The position numbers were made by a program, and so were the translations under genes. A stretch of DNA of 64,000 nucleotides from Hymenobacter sp. BT559 (GTDB taxonomy: Bacteria; Bacteroidota; Bacteroidia; Cytophagales; Hymenobacteraceae): positions 62,001-126,000 of the forward strand of contig NZ_JAGETY010000015.1 of assembly GCF_017571525.1 (NCBI RefSeq), read 5' to 3'. Position 1 is the first letter of the stretch, and every line of letters begins with the position of its first letter. Shown piece after piece: positions 1 to 7,778 of the stretch. The notes beneath the pieces were generated by a model, which saw only the letters and a list, made by a program, of their open reading frames with translations, did no database searches and was not told the origin of the DNA.

Positions 1-579
1 GACAACCGCCACTATGTGCACATCGACGTGGGCGGCGGCAGCACCGAGTTCAACATCTACCATGACCGCCGCAAGGTGGCCGCGCAATCGTTCGAAATCG
101 GCTCCATCCGCCGGATGCAGCAGGAGGAAAGCGGCCGCACCGTGGAAGAAATGAACGGCCTGTGGCAGCGCATGGAAGCCTGGGTGCGCGAAAACGCACG
201 CCGCTACCACGTCACGCGCGCCATCGGCACGGGCGGCAACATCAACAAGATTTACAGCATGTCGCCGGCCGCGCCCAACAAGCCCGTCACCAAGCGCAGC
301 GTGCAGGCCATCCTCGACCGCCTCAGCGGCCTCAGCATGAGCGAGCGCGTAAACGTGGCCATGCTCAACCCCGACCGCGCCGACGTGATTGTACCGGCCG
401 GCCACATCTACCTCTCGGCCATGGACTGGGCCGGCGTAAGCAGCATGATAGTGCCCGATATCGGTCTGAAAGACGGTATGTTGCAGGCGCTGTTCGAGCG
501 GTATTTCGACGAAATAAGCCCCAACGTGCACCCTGCCATCCTGCCGGTGGCCGATGTAGAAAATGGGCCTCTGGTGTAG
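1..579 (+). CDS. ppx: Exopolyphosphatase / GppA-type phosphatase, C-terminal part (partial)
   Basis: The frame is open from the first base, so the gene starts upstream of the window; about 192 residues are visible. The segment begins with the phosphate-binding motif DVGGGSTEF, a hallmark of the Ppx/GppA actin-like ATPase-fold family, followed by GTGGNINKI, typical of the second half of the catalytic module. Family members release phosphate from polyphosphate or hydrolyse pppGpp in the cytoplasm. Its neighbour, ppk1, faces it tail to tail, so the two genes pair polyphosphate breakdown with synthesis; that context favours exopolyphosphatase over GppA, but this is inference. The stop (577-579) lies three bases before a long inverted repeat. 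Confidence 0.85.
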   Translation, partial: DNRHYVHIDVGGGSTEFNIYHDRRKVAAQSFEIGSIRRMQQEESGRTVEEMNGLWQRMEAWVRENARRYHVTRAIGTGGNINKIYSMSPAAPNKPVTKRSVQAILDRLSGLSMSERVNVAMLNPDRADVIVPAGHIYLSAMDWAGVSSMIVPDIGLKDGMLQALFERYFDEISPNVHPAILPVADVENGPLV

Positions 580-581
580 TC

Positions 582-762
582 TGTCTGAACCACGGATTGG
601 TCGGATTTTTCGGATTAATCGGATTTTGTGGACGGATTTAATTCGTCTTTTATAAAGAGAAAAGGCCGCCCGTAAGGGTGGCCTTTTTGCTGGCTAGTTA
701 TACGCAGCTCATCCACAAAATCCGATTAATCCGAAAAATCCGACCAATCCGTGGTTCAGACA
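582..762. repeat. Perfect 51-bp inverted repeat between ppx and ppk1
   Basis: Arm 582-632 is the exact reverse complement of arm 712-762. The left arm contains CGGATT at 593, 602, 611 and 620, a strict 9-bp period, plus one more copy just outside at 633. The right arm includes the last seven bases of ppk1, so the ppk1 stop codon lies inside the repeat. A separate terminator-like hairpin occupies the loop. It looks like a dispersed intergenic element rather than a simple terminator. Confidence 0.9.
660..688. terminator. Bidirectional terminator between ppx and ppk1
   Basis: Arms 660-671 and 676-687 form a 12-bp stem (one G-U) with a GTAA loop. The stem is flanked by A and T runs, so it can end transcripts from both convergent genes. 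It sits in the loop of the larger 51-bp inverted repeat. Confidence 0.75.
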
Positions 763-3083
763 ACATCGGTCGCGATATCGGCTTCGTGTTCTATTTCGAC
801 TTCCATCAGGGCTTCGCCCTGGCCAAAGTCGTCGGCACCTTCCTCTACCTCGGGTGCAACGGAGGTGGCTTCGGCTGCTTCGGCCTCGGCGGCTAGCTGG
901 CGGCGCTTGGCAGTTTGGTCGTGCAGCAGGGCTAGCAGGCCCTCGGGCGTGGCCTGTGCCAGCTGGGTTTCGTCGGGGCGGCGGTAAAACTCGCGGTGAA
1001 TATTGACCGCCGGCTCGCCGGGCGCCGGGCGCTGGCAGATGTAGGCGCCGTCTTCGCGCATGAGGTAGCTATTCTGGGTATCGAGCAGGTTGAGCTGCAA
1101 GATGTTGATAGCCTCGCGGCGCAGCTGGGGGTTGGTAATCAAAAACAGCGCCTCGATGCGACGGTCGAAGGAGCGCACCATGGCATCGGCCGAGCCCGCG
1201 TAGAGGCGTGCCTCGCCGCCATGGTGGAAGTAGAACAGGCGGGCGTGCTCCAGGTACTCGCCCACAATGCTCTTCACCTCAATGTTTTCGCTGAGGCCGG
1301 CCCGGCCCGGCCGCAGGCAGCAAATGCCCCGCACGATGAATCGGATGGGCACACCGGCCTTGCTAGCCTTGTAAAACTCGTCAATCAGCTCGCGGTCCTC
1401 CAAGGAGTTCATCTTCATCACGATGCCGCTGGCCAGGCCCTTCTTGGCATTCTTGGCCTCTTCGCGCACCAGGTGAATGAGCTGCTGGCGCATGTCGCGC
1501 GGGGCCGTGATGAGGTACTCGTAGTCGTCGGGCTGCGAGTGGCCGGTGATTACGTTGAAGAACTCCGACACGTCGTGGCCATACGTGTCGTTGGTGGTGA
1601 GCATGCTCAGGTCGGTGTACAGGCGCGAGGTTTGCTCGTTGTAGTTGCCTGAGCCGATGTGCACGTAGCGCGTCACCTTCTCCCCTTCCTTGCGGATAAT
1701 CATCAGCATCTTGGTGTGGGTCTTATACTTACCCACGCCGTAGATGACGAAACAGCCGGCTTTTTCGAGCCGCGCGCCCTCCCGAATGTTACGCTCTTCA
1801 TCAAAGCGCGCTTTCACCTCAAACAGCACCGATACGTGCTTGCCGTTTTCGGCGGCTTTGAGCAGCGCGGCCGTCACACGCGAGTCTTCGGCCAGGCGGT
1901 AAATTGTCTGCTTGATACCCAGCACCTGCGGGTCTTCGGCGGCGCGCTCCAGCAGGCGCACCACCGTTTCGATGCTGTTGTAGGGGTGGTGCAGCAGCAC
2001 ATCGTGGTGCTTGAGGTACTCAAACATGTTCTCCTCGGCGCCCTCGGGCAGGCTCTGCGGCTGCACCGGGGCCGGCAGCTTGGCGCCTTTGCCCCGGAAG
2101 CTCGGGTAGCGCAATATCTGGTTAAGCCCCTTTAAATCAAGCAGAATGGGAATAACGAAGATATTGCCGTTGTCAATATTCCAGCGCTCGCGCAAGATAT
2201 TCATCAGGTAGGGCGAGGCGTCGGGCTCCACCTCCACGCGCACCACCCGGCCGCGCTTGCGCGTTTTGAGGCCGGTCTGGATTTCCTTGATAAAGTTGCT
2301 GTCGATGTCCTCCGATTCTTCCAGCGTAAAGTCGCCGTTGCGGGTGATGCGAAACAGGTCGGCCGACAAAATATCGACGTTGCGGAAAAGCTTGGGCAGG
2401 TTGGCGCGCACAATCTCCTCGATGGGCACAAACACCACCCGGTCTTTGCGCGTGATTTCGAAAAAGCGCGTCAGGTTTTGCGGAATCTGCACGAAGGTGA
2501 GGCGCTCCTGCCCCTTTTCCACGTCGGGCGCCGTGGGCAGCGGCACGGTATTGCTGTCCCCACCCTCCCGCGTCACCACTCCAAACGTGAGCACTTGGTT
2601 GATAATAAGCGGGAAGCCGTGGTACGAGTCGTAGACCATCGGCGTGAGCAGCGGAAAAACGGTGTTTTTGAAGTACCCTTCTACTTTTTTCAGCTCAATC
2701 TCAGTCAGCTCACTCACCCGCTTTATGCTGAAGCCGTTCTTCTCGAACTGCGGCTTGAGCTCATTTAAATACGTGAGCGACTGGTCGTTGACGAAGCGAT
2801 GCGCAAAGTCAAGCAGCTTGCGCCGAAACGGCAATTCGCGCAAGCCCGAGTAATCGACGCGCTCCTTACCATAGTCGAGGTAATTATAGAGCGAGCCTAC
2901 CCGAATCATAAAGAACTCATCGAGGTTCGAGCTGGTAATGCTCAAAAAGCGCAGCTTATCAAACAGCGAGCGGCTAGGGTCTTTGGCTTGGTCGAGCACC
3001 CGGTAATTAAAGCGCAGCCAGCTCAAATCACGGCTGATGTATTTGCTCTTGCGGATAAGGTCGGCGGACTTAAATAGCTTCAT
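756..3083 (-). CDS. ppk1: Polyphosphate kinase 1
   Basis: This 775-residue protein matches the PPK1 family over its full length, slightly longer than the usual about 690-720 residues because of an acidic C-terminal tail. PPK1 reversibly transfers the ATP gamma-phosphate to inorganic polyphosphate, by way of a phosphohistidine. Visible features in order are the N-terminal segment with SRDLSWLRFNYRVLDQA, the middle domain, and two phospholipase-D-like C domains, including KYKTHTKMLMI and YVHIGSGNYNEQTSRLYTD. The His in KTHTKM is the likely phosphorylated residue. The last ~40 residues are rich in Glu and Asp and are probably disordered. It is convergent with ppx. The start is the ATG read at 3081-3083. 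Three CGGATT copies lie 16-40 bp upstream. Confidence 0.96.
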   Translation of the reverse strand: MKLFKSADLIRKSKYISRDLSWLRFNYRVLDQAKDPSRSLFDKLRFLSITSSNLDEFFMIRVGSLYNYLDYGKERVDYSGLRELPFRRKLLDFAHRFVNDQSLTYLNELKPQFEKNGFSIKRVSELTEIELKKVEGYFKNTVFPLLTPMVYDSYHGFPLIINQVLTFGVVTREGGDSNTVPLPTAPDVEKGQERLTFVQIPQNLTRFFEITRKDRVVFVPIEEIVRANLPKLFRNVDILSADLFRITRNGDFTLEESEDIDSNFIKEIQTGLKTRKRGRVVRVEVEPDASPYLMNILRERWNIDNGNIFVIPILLDLKGLNQILRYPSFRGKGAKLPAPVQPQSLPEGAEENMFEYLKHHDVLLHHPYNSIETVVRLLERAAEDPQVLGIKQTIYRLAEDSRVTAALLKAAENGKHVSVLFEVKARFDEERNIREGARLEKAGCFVIYGVGKYKTHTKMLMIIRKEGEKVTRYVHIGSGNYNEQTSRLYTDLSMLTTNDTYGHDVSEFFNVITGHSQPDDYEYLITAPRDMRQQLIHLVREEAKNAKKGLASGIVMKMNSLEDRELIDEFYKASKAGVPIRFIVRGICCLRPGRAGLSENIEVKSIVGEYLEHARLFYFHHGGEARLYAGSADAMVRSFDRRIEALFLITNPQLRREAINILQLNLLDTQNSYLMREDGAYICQRPAPGEPAVNIHREFYRRPDETQLAQATPEGLLALLHDQTAKRRQLAAEAEAAEATSVAPEVEEGADDFGQGEALMEVEIEHEADIATDVV

Positions 3084-3098
3084 AAGGCACGGGGGTAT

Positions 3099-3123
3099 CG
3101 GATTTAAGCGGATTTATCGGATT
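3099..3123. repeat. CGGATT triplet upstream of ppk1
   Basis: CGGATT occurs at 3099, 3109 and 3118, spaced 10 and 9 bp, inside the presumed ppk1 leader. It is the same hexamer that makes the 9-bp array in the inverted repeat at the other end of ppk1. No function is shown by the sequence. Confidence 0.6.
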
Positions 3124-3322
3124 CAAAAACACCTCGCCTTAGGCGAACTGGCTCCTGAACCCGGCCAGACCGCGGCCGAATAAGCAAAATAACGGCGCGC
3201 GCCCGGCAGGCTAGCTAGCTTTTACAAAAGAATAACGCATAACCGGCCGAAAAAGACGTTTTTTGGCTTACGCATTTTTGCACGACAAGGCTAGGGCCCG
3301 GTTGAGGCTAGCCCCACCAATG

Positions 3323-4279
3323 CTACTTCACCGGGGCCACCCCCTTCGTAGTCTGCACGATGGGCTGGATGGTGCCGTCGGCGTTGTAGTGCATCTCATC
3401 GACGCAGATGGAGCGGCGGTAGCTGCCGCCCGTGGGCAGGGTGCCGTTGTGGTAAAAGAAGTAGCTCTTGCCCTTGTAGTCGATGATACCCGGGTGCGTT
3501 GTGAAGCTGTTGGGCACATTCTCCTGGATAATGCCGCGGTATGTCCAGGGGCCGGTGGCGGTGGGGGCCGTGCAGTATTCTATCATCTCGGGCTTGGTGC
3601 CGGCGCTGGCGTACACCAGGTAGTAGAGCTTTTTGCGTTTGTAGAGCCAGGGCCCCTCGATGTAGTTCTTGGGCTTGAAGGTGGTGATGGGGCTAGTTAG
3701 CTCGGTCATATTGTCCTTGAGCTTGACCCACTTGCAGCTGCCGTTGCCCCAGTACATATAGGCTTGCTTGTCATCGTCGATGAACACGGTGGGGTCGATG
3801 TCGTCCCAGGAGTGCGGCAGGTCCTTGGTCATTTCATTGACGATAAGCGCCTTGCCGATGGCATCCTTGAACGGCCCCGTGGGCCGGTCCGACACGGCCA
3901 CGCCGATGGCCGAGCCGCCCTGGCTATTCTCGTCTTTCTTGTGAAACGTGGCCACAAACCAGTAGAATTTGCCGTTGCGGTACACGCACTGCGCGGCGTA
4001 GGCATCGCCAGTAGCCCAGGCAAAGGTGCGGGGCGAGAGCCGCACGCCGTAGTCCTTCCAGTGCACCATGTCGGTGGTGGAATAGATGCGCCAGTCGGGC
4101 ATTTTATAGTTGGTTTCCTTCACCGAGGCCGTATCGTGGCCGGTGTAGAGAAACAGCGTGTCGCGGTACACCAGCGGTGCCGGGTCGGCCGTAAATACGG
4201 CGCGGATAATGGGGTTCTGCGCCTGCGAAGGCAGGTAGAATCCGAGGGCCAATAGGGCAACTATAAATCTGGTTTTCAT
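3323..4279 (-). CDS. Secreted glycoside hydrolase family 43 protein
   Basis: This 318-residue protein starts with a signal peptide ending near SQAQ. The GH43 five-bladed propeller is recognisable from its three acidic sites: FTADPAP (general base Asp), DDIDPTVFID (pKa-modulating Asp) and NYIEGPWLYK (general acid Glu). GH43 enzymes are mainly beta-xylosidases and alpha-L-arabinofuranosidases. The size is that of a single catalytic domain with no C-terminal beta-sandwich. It is the last gene of a seven-gene co-oriented cluster, 62 bp after the esterase gene. It is closer in motif style to the GH43-CBM6 protein at 6381 than to the xylosidase-like ones. Exact substrate is not determined by sequence. 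Confidence 0.9.
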   Translation of the reverse strand: MKTRFIVALLALGFYLPSQAQNPIIRAVFTADPAPLVYRDTLFLYTGHDTASVKETNYKMPDWRIYSTTDMVHWKDYGVRLSPRTFAWATGDAYAAQCVYRNGKFYWFVATFHKKDENSQGGSAIGVAVSDRPTGPFKDAIGKALIVNEMTKDLPHSWDDIDPTVFIDDDKQAYMYWGNGSCKWVKLKDNMTELTSPITTFKPKNYIEGPWLYKRKKLYYLVYASAGTKPEMIEYCTAPTATGPWTYRGIIQENVPNSFTTHPGIIDYKGKSYFFYHNGTLPTGGSYRRSICVDEMHYNADGTIQPIVQTTKGVAPVK

Positions 4280-4341
4280 AAATTAAGCATGAGACTATTG
4301 CAAGCTGTCGTCGCTAGGCCCTAACCTTACCCCTATCGGGC

Positions 4342-6273
4342 CTAAAACAGCTTCTGCGCGAACAGGTACAAGTCGTGGCGCCAGACGGGCCAGGTGTGGC
4401 CGCCGGGGTACTCGCTATAGGCGTACTTGATGCCGAGTTCGTCCATCTTGGCCCGCATCACCTTGTTGTTGGCGTAGGCAATGTCTTCGGGGCCGCCCAT
4501 CGAGAGCCACAGCTGCTTGAGGTTGGTGTTGATGGTGCTGGCATTAGCCTTCATGAAGGCATACTGTGGGTCAGACAAGGCCGCGTTGTTGGCAAAAAAG
4601 CCCGAGCTGAACACCCCTAGGTACTGGAACATGTCGGTGTTCTTGATGCCGGCGTAGAGCGTTTGCAGGCCCCCTAGCGACAAGCCCGCCAGCGCCCGGT
4701 TCTGCGCGCCGGGGGCTACCCGGTAGTTGCTTTCCACCACGGGCATCACGGTTTGCTTTAGCTCATCTTCGAAACGCTTCAGGGTCGGCTCGCCGAAGCC
4801 GGCTAGGCCGCCGGGGCCACCCATGTTGCCATCCATCATCACGATGAGCATGGGTTTGGCCTTTTTGTCGGCAATTAAGTTGTCCAGAATTACGTCGGTT
4901 TTGCCTTGCTTGGCCCAGCCGGTTTCGTCTTCGCCGCCGCCGTGCAGCAGGTACAGCACCGGGTACTTGGCGGAGGTATTGGCGTCGTAGCCAGCCGGGG
5001 TGTACACGAAAAACCGGCGCCACGAATTGGTAACTTTGGAGAAGAACTTCCGCTCACGTATTTCGCCGTGGGGCACGTCGCGCTGGGCGTAGAAGCTGGT
5101 GCCGCGGCCCGGAATCTCGATGCCGCTGGCCATGCGCCCCATGCCGTAGAAGGTGTCGCTGGCGGGGTCGGCGATGGGCAGGCCGTCGAGCAGCAGCGAG
5201 TAGTAGTGCAGGCCCCGGCTCAGCGTGTCAGTGGTCACGGTCCAGGTGCCGCTGCTGTCTTTCACCATGTCGTATTTGCGGCCTAGGTCCAACTGCGCTT
5301 TCTGCACGCCGGGGGCTTTGAGGTGAAATACGGCGCGGTTGTCGGGCAAAATCTGCGGGTATTTGGCGTTGCGCACGTTGGTAGTGGCCTGCGCGCCTAG
5401 CACCGTGTAGGTGGGTAGGGACGCCACATCGACGGGCTTGAACAAGAACTGCGAGAACATGTACAGCCCGTTTTTCCAGACCTTAAAGTCGTGCCCACCG
5501 GCTTCGAGGTAGTACACGTGCGGCACGTTGTGCTCGTAGAGGTAGTCGTGGGTGCGCTGGCTGATGGGCAGCAGGCCGTCGGCGTCGCCGCACGAAATCC
5601 AGAGCAGCTTGAGCAGCTTCTTGGCTTTGGCGGGGTCGGGCACCAGCTGCTCGGGCATCTTGGTGTTTGGGGCCGACGAGAAGCCCCCTACCCAGGCAAA
5701 TTTATCGAGGTTGCCCAAGCCAAAATCCAGCGACTGGCCGCCGCCCATCGACAGGCCGGCAATGGCCCGGTTCTCGCGGGTGGTGAGGGCCGGGTAGTGC
5801 TTCTCGACGTAGGGAATGAGGTTGGTCAGCAGGTCTTTTTCGAAGTTGGCAAACGCGGCCACTTTATCGGGTCCGTAGATATTGCCGATGGGCCGGTCGT
5901 CTTTCATGGCCCGGCCGTTGGGCATCACCACCAGCATGGGCTTGAGCTTGCCGGCCGCGTACAGGTTATCCAGAATCACCTGCGGATGCCCGCCTTTCAG
6001 CCATTCCTTTTCGTCGCCACCAATGCCGTGCAGCAAATACAGCACCGGGTATTTCTTCTTTTTAGAATAGCCCGGCGGCGTGTACACCAGCGCCTTGCGC
6101 ACCGTGCCCACCGTTTTGGAGGGGTAGCTGATGCTGTCGAGGCGGCCGGTGGCATTGCCCGCGACGGGCTGGTCGAAGCCCTTGGGCGCTTCCATCGGCG
6201 CTATTTTTTGGGCAAAAGCGCTGCTTGCACTTAGCAGGAACACGCCTAGTACAACGGGAAATATGTTTCTCAT
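4342..6273 (-). CDS. Secreted double esterase (two CE1-like domains flanking an E-set domain)
   Basis: 643 residues with a signal peptide ending near SAFAQ. Two alpha/beta-hydrolase esterase domains of the feruloyl/acetyl-xylan esterase (CE1, XynZ-like) type are visible. Domain 1 (about 50-280) has the nucleophile Ser175 in GLSMGG, a GDADGL acid region near 229 and His261 in GGHDF. Domain 2 (about 405-643) has Ser532 in GLSLGG and a final GGHTWPVW His. Between them (about 305-375) lies a beta-sandwich resembling the esterase N-terminal E-set/CBM48-like domain. Such enzymes remove ferulate or acetate from arabinoxylan. Both triads look complete, so both halves may be active, perhaps on different esters (inference). 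It is surrounded by GH43 genes on the same strand. Confidence 0.88.
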   Translation of the reverse strand: MRNIFPVVLGVFLLSASSAFAQKIAPMEAPKGFDQPVAGNATGRLDSISYPSKTVGTVRKALVYTPPGYSKKKKYPVLYLLHGIGGDEKEWLKGGHPQVILDNLYAAGKLKPMLVVMPNGRAMKDDRPIGNIYGPDKVAAFANFEKDLLTNLIPYVEKHYPALTTRENRAIAGLSMGGGQSLDFGLGNLDKFAWVGGFSSAPNTKMPEQLVPDPAKAKKLLKLLWISCGDADGLLPISQRTHDYLYEHNVPHVYYLEAGGHDFKVWKNGLYMFSQFLFKPVDVASLPTYTVLGAQATTNVRNAKYPQILPDNRAVFHLKAPGVQKAQLDLGRKYDMVKDSSGTWTVTTDTLSRGLHYYSLLLDGLPIADPASDTFYGMGRMASGIEIPGRGTSFYAQRDVPHGEIRERKFFSKVTNSWRRFFVYTPAGYDANTSAKYPVLYLLHGGGEDETGWAKQGKTDVILDNLIADKKAKPMLIVMMDGNMGGPGGLAGFGEPTLKRFEDELKQTVMPVVESNYRVAPGAQNRALAGLSLGGLQTLYAGIKNTDMFQYLGVFSSGFFANNAALSDPQYAFMKANASTINTNLKQLWLSMGGPEDIAYANNKVMRAKMDELGIKYAYSEYPGGHTWPVWRHDLYLFAQKLF

Positions 6274-6329
6274 AACTCGAAAAGAAGGCCTAGCGGCCTA
6301 GGTAGCGGGTGGGGAAATCGAAAAACTAA

Positions 6330-6360
6330 CCGTCATGCTTCGACAAGCTCAGAATGACGG
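6330..6360. repeat. Short palindromic repeat of the GTCATGC family
   Basis: CCGTCAT (6330-6336) and ATGACGG (6354-6360) flank a core containing TCGACAAGCTCAG. The ends and core match the longer inverted repeats at 38771-38858 and 42795-42904, so this looks like a reduced copy of the same intergenic element. It lies between two genes of the xylan cluster. Confidence 0.6.
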
Positions 6361-6380
6361 ACTACTAGCTTATTCGCGGC

Positions 6381-7727
6381 CTACTCGAACTTGACCCAGT
6401 CAATCTCCACGGGTGTGTTCGTTTTGGACGAAACGACTAGCGTGTGCGTGCCGGGCTTGAAGGCCGACAAGGGCGCTTTTATCTCCTGCCACTGGCTGCC
6501 TTTGGGCACGGTTACTTGGGCGAGCACCGGGCCGGTGGCGCCATCGGCTCGCAGCTGCACCGTGGCGCCGGCGGCGGCCATCGTGCGGAGCGTCACGGTC
6601 TTGAGGGCCTGTTTGCCGAAGGCTACCCCGTTGTATTGCACCCAACCTTGGTTGTTGGCGAACACGGTTTTCCAGCCCTGAAACTTGTTGGCGGTATCCA
6701 GGAAGGCGATGTTCGCGCCGCTGCTACTCAGGCGGCTGTAGCGGTCGAGCTGGATTTTCTGCTTGGCATCGGTGAGGCCCACGCCGCGCAGGGTTGGTAT
6801 CACTTTCTGAATGGAGCCGTCGGGCTTGAAGAACAAGCTGTCGATGCGAACCGAGCGGTTTTTGTCGAAGGCCGGCGACAGGTCGTTGTGGTGGTAGAAC
6901 AGGTACCACTGGTTCTTAAACTCCAGCAGGGAATGGTGATTGGTCCAGCAGCCCGTCGGCGACTCGTCCATAATCACGCCCTTCACCGTGAATAGCCCTA
7001 GGGGGCTGGTGCTGGTGGCATATTCGAGGCGCTCGGTCTTGTTCTCGACGTGCGGATAGGTCAGATAGTAGGTGCCGTTGCGCTCAAACAGATAAGGGCC
7101 TTCCTTCAACCCTTTCGTGGGCAGCTCGCCCAGCGTCTTGGGCTCGGAGGCTAGCTCCAGCATGTTCTCCTTCAGCTTGGCGCCGTAGATATTGCCCTGC
7201 GACCAGTATAGGTACGCCTGCCCATCCTTGTCGATAAACACGTTGGGGTCGATGCCGCGCACCCCCTTGATGGGCAGTGGCTGCGGCACAAACGGGCCGG
7301 TGGGCTTGTCGGACACGGCTACCCCCACCGTAAAGCCCTTGCTGATGGTCGTATCGCGGGGAGTAGTCGGGAAGTAGAAGTAATACTTGCCGTTGCGGAA
7401 CATACAGTCGGGCGCCCACATGCTGTAGCTGTCGGGCTTCACCCACGGCACTTTGTTTTGGGTCACAATCACGCCGTGGTCGGTCCACTCCGTGAGGTTG
7501 GCCGAGGAAAACACGTGGTAGTCCTCCATCACAAACCAGCCGGCCCGCCCGTGCCCAGGCGTAGCCCGAATGTCGTGCGACGGATACACGTACACCCGGC
7601 CATTAAATGCCCGCGCCGTTGGGTCGGCCGTGAATTGATTGGTAACGATGGGGTTCTGCGCCTGCGCAGCGCCCCCGCACAGGCAGGCCAACGCGCCCAG
7701 GATATAAGGCAGTCTACGATTCAGCAT
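6381..7727 (-). CDS. Secreted GH43 enzyme with C-terminal CBM6-like domain
   Basis: 448 residues with a signal peptide ending near GAAQAQ. The GH43 propeller (about 25-320) shows the catalytic set TADPTARAF (base), RGIDPNVFID (modulator) and GLKEGPYLFE (acid). The last ~130 residues form a beta-sandwich ending in TPVEIDWVKFE, the typical end of a CBM6 xylan-binding module. GH43-CBM6 proteins are typically xylosidases or arabinofuranosidases acting on polymeric arabinoxylan. It lies between the GH43 at 7779 and the double esterase and is probably cotranscribed with them (51 bp upstream gap). Confidence 0.92.
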   Translation of the reverse strand: MLNRRLPYILGALACLCGGAAQAQNPIVTNQFTADPTARAFNGRVYVYPSHDIRATPGHGRAGWFVMEDYHVFSSANLTEWTDHGVIVTQNKVPWVKPDSYSMWAPDCMFRNGKYYFYFPTTPRDTTISKGFTVGVAVSDKPTGPFVPQPLPIKGVRGIDPNVFIDKDGQAYLYWSQGNIYGAKLKENMLELASEPKTLGELPTKGLKEGPYLFERNGTYYLTYPHVENKTERLEYATSTSPLGLFTVKGVIMDESPTGCWTNHHSLLEFKNQWYLFYHHNDLSPAFDKNRSVRIDSLFFKPDGSIQKVIPTLRGVGLTDAKQKIQLDRYSRLSSSGANIAFLDTANKFQGWKTVFANNQGWVQYNGVAFGKQALKTVTLRTMAAAGATVQLRADGATGPVLAQVTVPKGSQWQEIKAPLSAFKPGTHTLVVSSKTNTPVEIDWVKFE

Positions 7728-7778
7728 CGAGGTAGGAGTTTCGGGTGGGTTTGGAAGTGGAAAAGGGCTGTCGGGTGC

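Noticed and set aside
582..762. CRISPR array or IS terminal repeats
   Set aside because: The CGGATT units are only 9 bp and lack spacers; no transposase lies between or near the arms.
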